From Planctomycetaceae bacterium (lineage in GTDB: Bacteria > Planctomycetota > Planctomycetia > Pirellulales > Thermoguttaceae), in the NCBI GenBank assembly GCA_031278315.1, contig JAITKS010000457.1, positions 1 through 17,575 of the forward strand: a stretch of 17,575 nt of DNA. Direction: 5' to 3'. Each line of letters starts with the position of its first letter. Position 1 is the first letter of the stretch. The notes beneath the pieces were generated by a model that had not been told where the DNA came from, ran no database searches, and saw only the letters and a list, made by a program, of their open reading frames with translations. The position numbers were made by a program, and so were the translations under genes. Below are positions 7,144 to 13,335 of this stretch, one piece after another.

Positions 7144-7155
7144 TTTTTTGTAACA
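7144..7155 (+). promoter_or_regulatory. Recurring TTTTTTGTAACA motif upstream of the transglutaminase gene
   Basis: This motif also occurs before bioB and before the ABC permease. It ends 25 bp before the ATG at 7181, so it would fall near a promoter or in the leader. The function is inferred only from recurrence and position. Confidence 0.3.
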
Positions 7156-7180
7156 ATTAAATTTAATTATTTTAAATCCA

Positions 7181-8869
7181 ATGTTGAAAAAATTATTTTT
7201 TGTATTGATAGTAATTTCTTGTATAGTCGGAGTAGTATTTATTTTTTATGGTACGCAATTGACGCAGTTGACACAATTGGGCGGTAATTTAATTTCGCAA
7301 TTTATTGTTCATTCTGTTGATAAGATTGTTACTGACGATTTATTAAAAAACGGAGGCGAATATTGGGAAATTATAACGGATGATAAGCAGCAAATTGGTT
7401 TTCAAAAAACGTCTATTAGTGAAAAATATTTTGAACAGAAAAGCCGAGTGACTCTATTAAGACATGGCGAGCGGTTTGATGTTGCAATGACTTCTGTATC
7501 GGAATCGAGTGTTGACGGTTTTTTTAATTCCGGCATGTTGGAGTTAAAGATCGGTTGGAATAAACCGATTGTGACATCTTTTGAAATTAAAGACAGCATG
7601 TTGATAATTTCAACTGATAAAAACCAAAGTTCGATGAAGTGGAGTGATACGGAAGGAGCGGATGCTGTTATAAAATCTTTACTGAAAAAGCCGATGCAAT
7701 CGAGTGAAAAACGCAAGATAAAATATTTCGACCCAAGTCAATCGCAGGTAGTAGAAACAGTGATGGTTGCAGGTGAAATATGTAATTTAGACAAGTACGG
7801 CGGTGCAAAATTGCAGAAAATTGCTGTGCAAAATTTTATTGACGGCAAAATAATATTGCAGAGTTATTATTATACGGATCGAGGCGGCAACATAATTCAT
7901 ACGGAAACTAATTTTGGAGACAGGATTATTACGGCATCACGTGTATCGAAAAAGTATGCGATGGGTATTGTTTCTAATGATAATTTAGTCGAGTACAGTT
8001 ATAGCGGTGAGATATTGTTACCTGTTTCAATTATTTCGCCGAGAGAGTTAAAGTCGATTACGTTTCTTGTTAAAAAAATCAGTGAAAAAATCAGTGAAAA
8101 AAGCAGTGAAAAAAACGGTGAAAAAAGCAGAAATAATAGTAGTAGTTTTGGGCAGATTGCGGATTGGTTTGTTGATTCGCCGTTTCAAAAGGTAGAGATT
8201 ATTGATTCGAATAAGGCTGTTATTACAGTGTGGAGTTCAATAGGCGAAGTTCCGGCGGAATATGGAAACAAGGAATATAAAATTAACAATAACGTTACAA
8301 ATAATACTGAACAGCTTGATGAGTATCTTACGGCAGGAAGGCTGATTGATCTTGATGATCCGGAATTGCAGAAGTTAGCGGAGACTATAAATTCAGATAA
8401 ATTGACAGTGTGGCAAACTGCGGTTTTATTAGAGAGATTAGTGTCGAGAATAATTCGTTTGAATTCTTTTTCGTTTGGTTTTGCTGCGGCGTCTGAAGTT
8501 TTGCAGACGGGTCGCGGAGATTGTACTGAGTTTGCAATTTTACTGACAGCTCTTTGTAGAATAAAAGGAATACCTTCGAGAGTAGCTCTTGGATTGGTTT
8601 ATGAAGAGACACGAAATAAAGGCAAAGACAATTTACAAAATAGCGAAAAAGAAAGTGAATTAGCAAAAGGTAAGATGATTTTTCATTTGTGGACAGAGGT
8701 ATATGTAAACGGCATTTGGAGACCTCTTGACGCCATGTACAAACGAGGCGGTGCGGATGCAGCAAGAATAAAAATTACAGATGATTCCTTAAAAAATGAT
8801 TCAATTTCTCAAATTTGCAGATCAATATTAACAATTATAGGACAAGTAGAAATTGACATAAACAAGTAA
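7181..8869 (+). CDS. Membrane-anchored transglutaminase-like protein
   Basis: The protein is 562 residues. It begins LKKLFFVLIVISCIVGVVFI, an uncleaved anchor or signal peptide, so the body is probably outside the cytoplasmic membrane. The C-terminal transglutaminase-like (papain-fold) domain has the complete triad: C448 in RGDCTEF, H502 in FHLWTEVYV and D517 in RPLDAMY. Such domains in bacteria are usually proteases or amidases rather than cross-linkers; the substrate is unknown. The middle (about 60-430) is beta-rich with no family I can name. Two polar insertions are visible: four tandem xxEK units at 300-315, and a Lys/Glu/Asn stretch of about 20 residues between the catalytic Cys and His. 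There is no Shine-Dalgarno site. The TAA stop belongs to an R1 repeat. Confidence 0.85.
   Translation: MLKKLFFVLIVISCIVGVVFIFYGTQLTQLTQLGGNLISQFIVHSVDKIVTDDLLKNGGEYWEIITDDKQQIGFQKTSISEKYFEQKSRVTLLRHGERFDVAMTSVSESSVDGFFNSGMLELKIGWNKPIVTSFEIKDSMLIISTDKNQSSMKWSDTEGADAVIKSLLKKPMQSSEKRKIKYFDPSQSQVVETVMVAGEICNLDKYGGAKLQKIAVQNFIDGKIILQSYYYTDRGGNIIHTETNFGDRIITASRVSKKYAMGIVSNDNLVEYSYSGEILLPVSIISPRELKSITFLVKKISEKISEKSSEKNGEKSRNNSSSFGQIADWFVDSPFQKVEIIDSNKAVITVWSSIGEVPAEYGNKEYKINNNVTNNTEQLDEYLTAGRLIDLDDPELQKLAETINSDKLTVWQTAVLLERLVSRIIRLNSFSFGFAAASEVLQTGRGDCTEFAILLTALCRIKGIPSRVALGLVYEETRNKGKDNLQNSEKESELAKGKMIFHLWTEVYVNGIWRPLDAMYKRGGADAARIKITDDSLKNDSISQICRSILTIIGQVEIDINK
8078..8125 (+). repeat. In-gene 12-bp tandem repeat (four xxEK units)
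   Basis: Four 12-bp units of the ATCAGTGAAAAA type encode ISEK-ISEK-SSEK-NGEK, residues 300-315 of the transglutaminase-like protein. The array is in frame and probably makes a flexible or charged linker. Unit number could vary between strains by slippage. Confidence 0.8.
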
Positions 8870-8893
8870 TATATCAGTGTAATAATTTATTGT
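8866..8893 (+). repeat. R1 repeat supplying the stop codon
   Basis: GTAATATATCAGTGTAATAA and the following TTTATTGT start within the last codon of the transglutaminase-like gene, and TAA at 8867-8869 is the stop. The copy agrees at nearly every position with the minus-strand R1 after top6B (13303-13331). Confidence 0.7.
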
Positions 8894-8945
8894 TCACGGT
8901 AACGCGGCCGTCTTGACTGCATCTGTAGTTTTGTTTTTTTGACAA

Positions 8946-8975
8946 GATTGCAGGATTACAGGATTGACAGGATTT
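8946..8975 (+). repeat. Tandem CAGGATT-type intergenic repeat
   Basis: Short near-tandem units of the form GATTnCAGGATTACAGGATT occur in the gap between the two convergent genes. This string type is a widespread intergenic repeat in bacterial genomes. No function is evident. Confidence 0.6.
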
Positions 8976-9067
8976 TTAAATGATAAATTAAAAGAATCAA
9001 AACTTGAAACCATCAATTAGTTGTTAGTGATTCGAACTTATAATCCGTGATAATCTCCGCATGCGAA

Positions 9068-9109
9068 CTAACCACTAACCACTAACCACTGACCACTAAC
9101 CACTAACCG
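9068..9109 (-). repeat. Six tandem 7-bp units (CTAACCA) after the dehydrogenase gene
   Basis: On the plus strand there are six heptamers, CTAACCA with one CTGACCA and a final CTAACCG. They lie 4 bp beyond the stop of the minus-strand dehydrogenase gene. TTAGTTGTTAGTG at 9017-9029 is nearly complementary to one and a half units, so a 3' hairpin is possible in the minus-strand transcript. Confidence 0.75.
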
Positions 9110-9112
9110 TTA

Positions 9113-10456
9113 TTATGCTTTTACGATTTTTTCTTGTTCTATTTTTATGTTTTTTGTTGCATTGCGGCAGTCAACAATAAGCTCTGAATTTTTTACAATA
9201 AACTCATAGTCATAAACAGAATGATCCGTAGCAATCAATACACAATCTTGACTAGATAAAAATTCTTTCGATAGAACCATACTTTTCATCTCCTTTATGT
9301 TTTTCCAATGCCGCATACTCGGTAATACTGGAATGTACGGATCATTGTACGTAACAATCGCACCTTTGTTGATCAATCTGTCAATCAACTCAAACGAAGG
9401 ACTCTCACGCGGGTCATCGACGTCTTTTTTATACGCTAATCCTAATACACAAATATTACTCCCGTTTAGAGCCTTTCGCTTGTCATTCAAAGCGTCGATA
9501 ACTCTACGAATAACATAAAGCGGCATAGCAGTATTTATCTCGCCTGCTAATTCAATAAATCTTGTAGTCAATCCCGCTTTTCTTGCACACCAACTTAAAT
9601 AAAACGGATCAATCGGAATACAATGTCCCCCTAAACCTGGACCAGGATAAAACGCCTGAAACCCAAACGGTTTAGTTTTCGCTGCTTCTATTACCTCCCA
9701 CACATCTATTCCGAGTCTGTCAAAGATTATTTTTAACTCGTTTACCATCGCAATATTAACACAACGATACGTGTTCTCAACAATTTTTGCAGCCTCCGCA
9801 ACCTCACACGACGAAACTTTAATCACTTTAACAATCGCATGAGAATAAAGATTAACAGCAAGTTCACCGCTTATATCATCAAGTCCCCCAACTAATTTAG
9901 GTATCCCCTCCGCCGTGAAATCAGGATTGCCTGGGTCCTCACGTTCAGGACTAAACGCAAGATAAAAATCTTCGCCCGCTTTAAGACCGCTGCGCTCAAG
10001 TATCGGTAACATAATATTGCGTGTCGTTCCGGGATACGTCGTACTTTCAAGAACAATTAGTTGATTACACCGTAACCGCTTTGCTATCGCTTCGGAAGTC
10101 GATTCGACATAATAAAGATCAGGATCACGACTCTCCGAAAGAGGCGTCGGAACACAAATCAATAACGCATCCGCTTCAGATAAACGATTCATATCAGATG
10201 TCGGACTAAAACTTCCATTATCAATATACGGCTTTATCCACGCCGAAGAAATATGAGAAATATAACTTGTACCCGAATTAAGCAGATCAATCTTTTTTTG
10301 ATCAGTATCGAATCCAATCGTTTTGAATCCTGCCTTGATAAAAGCACGGACAAGAGGAAGTCCAACATAACCAAGTCCGATTACACCGACCGTTGCCGTC
10401 TTATTACGAATTAACTCCGAAAGTAATAATGACGATGATTGAGAATTTAATGTCAT
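9113..10456 (-). CDS. Nucleotide-sugar dehydrogenase, UDP-GlcNAc 6-dehydrogenase (WbpA) type
   Basis: This NAD-dependent four-electron oxidase turns a UDP-hexose or UDP-HexNAc into the uronic acid for surface polysaccharide synthesis, in the cytosol. It has 447 residues, the usual length. The NAD motif is VGVIGLGYVGLP (G27, G29, G32). Further family blocks are VPTPL (102-106), STTYPGTT (138-145), FSPEREDPGN (168-177), and the catalytic Cys in GPGLGGHCIPIDPFY (C279). The C-terminal Rossmann domain has LGLAYKKDVDDPRESPSFEL. The FSPERxDPGN and GHCIPIDPFYLSW wording fits the WbpA/WbpO (UDP-GlcNAc or UDP-GalNAc) branch better than UDP-glucose dehydrogenase, but substrate cannot be fixed by eye. 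No glycosyltransferases adjoin. R1-like and R2 repeats lie in its upstream region. Confidence 0.92.
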   Translation of the reverse strand: MTLNSQSSSLLLSELIRNKTATVGVIGLGYVGLPLVRAFIKAGFKTIGFDTDQKKIDLLNSGTSYISHISSAWIKPYIDNGSFSPTSDMNRLSEADALLICVPTPLSESRDPDLYYVESTSEAIAKRLRCNQLIVLESTTYPGTTRNIMLPILERSGLKAGEDFYLAFSPEREDPGNPDFTAEGIPKLVGGLDDISGELAVNLYSHAIVKVIKVSSCEVAEAAKIVENTYRCVNIAMVNELKIIFDRLGIDVWEVIEAAKTKPFGFQAFYPGPGLGGHCIPIDPFYLSWCARKAGLTTRFIELAGEINTAMPLYVIRRVIDALNDKRKALNGSNICVLGLAYKKDVDDPRESPSFELIDRLINKGAIVTYNDPYIPVLPSMRHWKNIKEMKSMVLSKEFLSSQDCVLIATDHSVYDYEFIVKNSELIVDCRNATKNIKIEQEKIVKA

Positions 10457-10473
10457 TGTTTTAACTAGAGTAA

Positions 10474-10492
10474 TAATATTTCAATGAAATAT
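10474..10492 (+). repeat. R1-like palindromic element
   Basis: AATATTTCAATGAAATATTT is a near-perfect palindrome of the R1 type (compare TAATATTTCAGTGAAATA on the minus strand at 13314-13330). It lies 17 bp upstream of the dehydrogenase start codon and abuts a TTTTTGTAACA motif. Confidence 0.5.
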
Positions 10493-10508
10493 TTTTGTAA
10501 CAAATTTA

Positions 10509-10628
10509 TGTAAATTGTAAATTGCTCTCACGTGTAATTTTTTAGTTCGAACCCTAATTACTTATCGGAAATCAAGCTGTTTAATGAATAGCTCTTGCAG
10601 CACCGAAATTCATAACACGATTCGTATA
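10509..10628 (-). repeat. R2 interspersed repeat, near full length
   Basis: Read on the minus strand it runs from TATACGAATCGTGTTATGAA through TTTCCGATA and TTCGAACT to GAGAGCAATTTACAATTT. It parallels the plus-strand copy at 2034-2147. It lies in the upstream region of the dehydrogenase gene, in the same direction, so it would be in the leader if transcription starts far upstream. Confidence 0.65.
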
Positions 10629-10880
10629 AATACATGAAAACATCTACTGTCCATTCTGAATAAAAAACCGCCGATTCAATTTTCACTCTGCCAAATAAAG
10701 ACGATAAATTTACTACTACTATTTCTTGTTGTCAATATTTGCAGCAATTTGTTGCAATGACCTCTGCAAAAAGTAAAGATTCAAAACATTGCATCTATGT
10801 ATCGATTTCAATTAGTCCCGCCGATAGAAACGTTAAGATTTTAAATCTGCTCTGCTCTCACCAATTACACTGGTATATTA

Positions 10881-10907
10881 CCAAAAAATTAAGTTTAATT
10901 TTTTTGG
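10881..10907. repeat. A/T inverted repeat CCAAAAAATTAA ... TTAATTTTTTTGG
   Basis: The arms of 12 and 13 nt match apart from one extra T and are separated by 2 nt. Immediately before is TGGTATATTACCA, another palindrome. They could form a cruciform or weak hairpin. No adjacent gene suggests a terminator role. Confidence 0.5.
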
Positions 10908-11026
10908 AAAGTACAAATCTTATCTGTAATATAATATGTTATTCCTACCCCTTGATGTTCTTGTAAAAAGCTGTATAACTTTTCCGTTAATATGTTGTCA
11001 TGGGAGTCAAAAGAATATAATTTAAG

Positions 11027-11330
11027 GTAAATATATCAGTGAAATTTTTCAAAGGTTTCAAGTTTATTTTTACCAACCTTATTTTTTTCACCTTATTTTT
11101 CTGAACTAAATCACCCAAAAACACCAAATTCCTGTAAAGGCGGCAGCAATAAAATTATGTATAATCTTTAGGCTTGCGTCATTTCAAGACTTGATTTAAA
11201 TGTCGAAACTATACGCAGGACAATTGTCATACGCGATTGCTGATTGCTCCTGCGAGACAATTTCACAGACAATTTTGCAAACAATTTTTTTGACTCAAAA
11301 CAAATATTCAACTGATATATTTATATTACA
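11027..11330. repeat. Inverted pair of R1 elements bounding about 300 bp
   Basis: The left element GTAAATATATCAGTGAAATT (11027-11050, plus) faces the right element, which reads AAATATATCAGTTGAATATT on the minus strand (11301-11330). The two ends could be terminal inverted repeats of a decayed non-autonomous element. The interior has no ORF of note. Confidence 0.45.
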
Positions 11331-11357
11331 ATTTAAGTAATTATTCCATGAAAAAAA

Positions 11358-11368
11358 TTTTTGTAACA
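11358..11368 (+). promoter_or_regulatory. Recurring TTTTTGTAACA motif
   Basis: An exact copy of the 11-mer, 190 bp before the ABC permease start. TTCCATGAAAAAAA precedes it, much like TTCCAGAAAAAGAA before the copy upstream of bioB, so the shared unit is longer than 11 bp. Confidence 0.3.
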
Positions 11369-11558
11369 ATAAATATTTGTATATCCGCCATACTTTGCAG
11401 CTCAGCTACAATGAACGACATAAATTTCACAGATAAATTACAATTTTAGAAGTCCTCGAATAGTTAATTTTTTATTTACCGCGATGATAAACTGATAATT
11501 CAATTGTGAATGGTTTAAAATCGTTTTAACTTTTAACTTTTAGGTTTTGGTTTTTGTT

Positions 11559-12503
11559 ATGACAAATAATTCTCTTTTAGCGGCGTTCAATATTCCAGTC
11601 TGGGTCGAAGGTTTGAAATATATCGATATTGGCATATTGGTAGTTTTTTTACTTTTTGGTGCGATAGTATTTCTTTTCCGCGATTTTGTACCTCGAATTG
11701 GAGCAGTTGCATGGGTGACAGCAAAAGAAGCATTGTTTCAACCGCTTTTTGTTGTCTTGATATTGATTGGACTTTTTGCACTCTTTATCTTTCTTTTGAT
11801 TCCATACAACACGTTGGGCGAAGATATTAAACTCGTTAAGACGCAAGGACTTACAATTGTAACATTGATGGCTGCATTTTTTGGTGTGTGGTCAGCGAGT
11901 TCAACAGTTACAGATGAGATCGACGGCAAAACAGCATTGATGACTTTGGCGAAACCAATTAGCCGCCGCGATTTTATTTGCGGAAAATATGCCGGAGTTA
12001 TGATTGCCGTTACACTGATATTTCTGGTTTTAGGTTCATTTTTTCTAAATACGGTTTCATATAAACTGGTTCACGATGCACGAGAGTCGGCAGCTGATGT
12101 TCCAACATCTTATGAGTGTGCGGTTGCGGTTTACAATGTGCTGCCGGCGTTGGCATTGTCTTATTTACAAATGATCGTTCTCACTGCGATTGCGATTGCG
12201 ATTTCAACAAGACTTCCAATTTTACCTAATCTTACAATTACGCTAACAATATATTTGATCGGAAATATCATACCGGAAATAGTTCAATCGTCGGTTGGGC
12301 AAATTGCTATGGTTGCGTTTGTTGCAGACATTGCGAGTGCTATTGTGCCAAGTCTTGGACATTTCAATTCAGACACGCCTATTGTTATGGATCAAGCTCT
12401 TTCGTGGTATTATGTTGGTCTTTCTATTATTTATGCGGGTTTGTATTGTTGTCTAGCGTTGGTTGTTTCGTTGCTTTTATTTGAAGATAGAGACTTGGCA
12501 TGA
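11559..12503 (+). CDS. ABC-2 family transporter permease
   Basis: This integral membrane protein has 314 residues from the ATG at 11559. A TTG at 11547 would add four residues and is less likely. About six or seven hydrophobic segments are visible, including DIGILVVFLLFGAIVFLF near the N-terminus, FVVLILIGLFALFIFLLI, LIFLVLGSFFL and a final LALVVSLLLF. The cytoplasmic stretch DEIDGKTALMTLAKPISRRD followed by FICGKYAG is typical of ABC-2 (NosY/YhaP-like) permeases, where this helix docks the ATPase. The partner ATPase is not in the window and the gene stands alone between repeat-filled gaps. The substrate cannot be told. Confidence 0.8.
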   Translation: MTNNSLLAAFNIPVWVEGLKYIDIGILVVFLLFGAIVFLFRDFVPRIGAVAWVTAKEALFQPLFVVLILIGLFALFIFLLIPYNTLGEDIKLVKTQGLTIVTLMAAFFGVWSASSTVTDEIDGKTALMTLAKPISRRDFICGKYAGVMIAVTLIFLVLGSFFLNTVSYKLVHDARESAADVPTSYECAVAVYNVLPALALSYLQMIVLTAIAIAISTRLPILPNLTITLTIYLIGNIIPEIVQSSVGQIAMVAFVADIASAIVPSLGHFNSDTPIVMDQALSWYYVGLSIIYAGLYCCLALVVSLLLFEDRDLA

Positions 12504-12704
12504 TATATCCCGAACACTTGAATACTCAATTTTTCGTTACAATAAATAAATCGAATATTATTTATTTTTTTGTTATCAATATTTCTTGAGATCAGACAAG
12601 AGCCGCGACAAGAGCCGCAAAGCATTGTGTCTCTATAGAATTTTTTGTTTTTTACTTTTTCGTTACAGTTAAGGAACAGTGATATATTACTGTTATTTTA
12701 ATCA

Positions 12705-13061
12705 GTGAGAGTTAAACAGACATTTCCAAAAGCATTGAGATTGCATTATAAAAGTGATTTCGATCGGATTTATAAAGCTAAGACAGCGGCGTCAGACTGG
12801 TTGTTTATTATTTTTATCTTACCGAATAATTTGCAGACGAGTCGGCTTGGACTTTCTATTTCACGTAAAGTCGGCAATGCAGTTGTGCGTAATCGTTGGA
12901 AACGTCTGATTCGTGAGGTCTTTCGGAAAAATCATCAATCGTTTCCGATGCCGCTTGATCTTATTGTCATACCGCAACGCAATGCTAAAATCACAAACGA
13001 ACAAAAAATGAAAAACTCCATTAGAAAACTTATTACCAAAGCAATAAAACGTTTTTCTTAA
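12705..13061 (+). CDS. rnpA: Ribonuclease P protein component
   Basis: RnpA is the small basic protein of RNase P, which trims tRNA 5' leaders with the catalytic RNA. The 118-residue protein has FPKALRLHYKSDFDRIYKAK at the N-terminus, SRLGLSISRKVGNAVVRNRW (46-65) with the R62-N63-R64 motif, and KRLIREVFR after it. The start is GTG. Usually rpmH (L34) lies just upstream; the 201 bp before this gene contain no L34 reading frame. The spacer holds an R1-like AGTAATATATCAC on the minus strand (12679-12691), just ahead of the start. No yidD or yidC follows, so the common rpmH-rnpA-yidD-yidC cluster is broken here. Confidence 0.93.
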   Translation: MRVKQTFPKALRLHYKSDFDRIYKAKTAASDWLFIIFILPNNLQTSRLGLSISRKVGNAVVRNRWKRLIREVFRKNHQSFPMPLDLIVIPQRNAKITNEQKMKNSIRKLITKAIKRFS

Positions 13062-13101
13062 TTATTCAGTAATATTACCAATTCTGATTATTTCCAAATT
13101 T

Positions 13102-13181
13102 TTGTAATATATCAGTAGAATATTTTTTTTATTAACCACAGAGAACACAGAGAACACAGAGGAAGAATATTTTGTAATTTT
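13102..13181 (+). repeat. R1 repeat plus ACCACAGAG block (composite, copy 2)
   Basis: It begins TTGTAATATATCAGTAGAAT, 41 bp after the rnpA stop, continues through ATTAACCACAGAGAACACAG and ends GAAGAATATTTTGTAATTTT. It matches 5551-5620 except for an extra 9-bp unit (AGAACACAG) duplicated in tandem and small indels in the T-run. Confidence 0.75.
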
Positions 13182-13214
13182 AGATTTTAAATTTAAGTGA
13201 ATTTCTAAAAATAT

Positions 13215-13291
13215 TTTAGGCGGGAACGCAGACATCCCGCCTGCATCTTTTTTGTACAAAAAACGCCTAAAGATGCGGTCGAGACGACCGC
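13215..13291. repeat. GC-rich cluster of nested inverted repeats (REP-like)
   Basis: Four perfect stems overlap in 77 bp: TTTAGGCG/CGCCTAAA (13215-13222, 13264-13271), GGCGGGA/TCCCGCC (13219-13225, 13235-13241), GCATCTTT/AAAGATGC (13243-13250, 13269-13276) and GCGGTC/GACCGC (13275-13280, 13286-13291). A 16-bp palindrome TTTTTTGTACAAAAAA lies inside the third. The stems compete, so alternative folds are possible. The segment lies between the convergent rnpA and top6B genes and could end transcription from either side. Its GC content is far above its surroundings. Confidence 0.7.
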
Positions 13292-13302
13292 GATCCCTAG
13301 AA

Positions 13303-13331
13303 CAATAAATTATTTCACTGAAATATTACCC
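13303..13331 (-). repeat. R1 repeat directly after top6B
   Basis: The minus strand reads GGTAATATTTCAGTGAAATA then ATTTATTGTT, starting 5 bp beyond the top6B stop. It matches the copy that ends the transglutaminase-like gene (8866-8893) at all but a couple of positions, including the ATTTATTGTT tail. Confidence 0.7.
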
Positions 13332-13335
13332 TTTT

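Larger units (their letters stand above)
10457..11546. other. Gene-poor region of about 1.1 kb rich in diverged repeats
   Basis: I find no convincing gene. The 75-codon ORF at 10739-10966 has no family resemblance and no ribosome-binding site. The region holds an R1-like element (10474-10492), a near-complete R2 (10509-10628), A/T inverted repeats (10871-10907), an inverted pair of R1 elements (11027-11050 and 11301-11330), and a stem-loop with CGCAGGA/TCCTGCG arms (11214-11254). That stem-loop includes the palindrome GACAATTGTC and is followed by degenerate ACAATTTT repeats. TTTTTGTAACA recurs at 11358. A structured RNA cannot be excluded, but no tRNA, SRP RNA or RNase P RNA signature was recognised. 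Confidence 0.6.

Noticed and set aside
9068..9109. Possible CRISPR-like array
   Set aside because: The 7-bp units are contiguous with no spacers; it is a simple tandem repeat.
10543..10560. TTCGAACCC string resembling a tRNA T-loop
   Set aside because: Flanking bases do not form a T-stem and no acceptor or anticodon arms are present; it belongs to the R2 repeat.
10739..10966. 75-codon plus-strand ORF in the large intergenic region
   Set aside because: No ribosome-binding site, no recognisable family, and composition like the surrounding non-coding AT-rich DNA.
13062..13259. 65-codon minus-strand ORF after rnpA
   Set aside because: It crosses the composite repeat and half of the hairpin cluster; the peptide is a translation of repeats.
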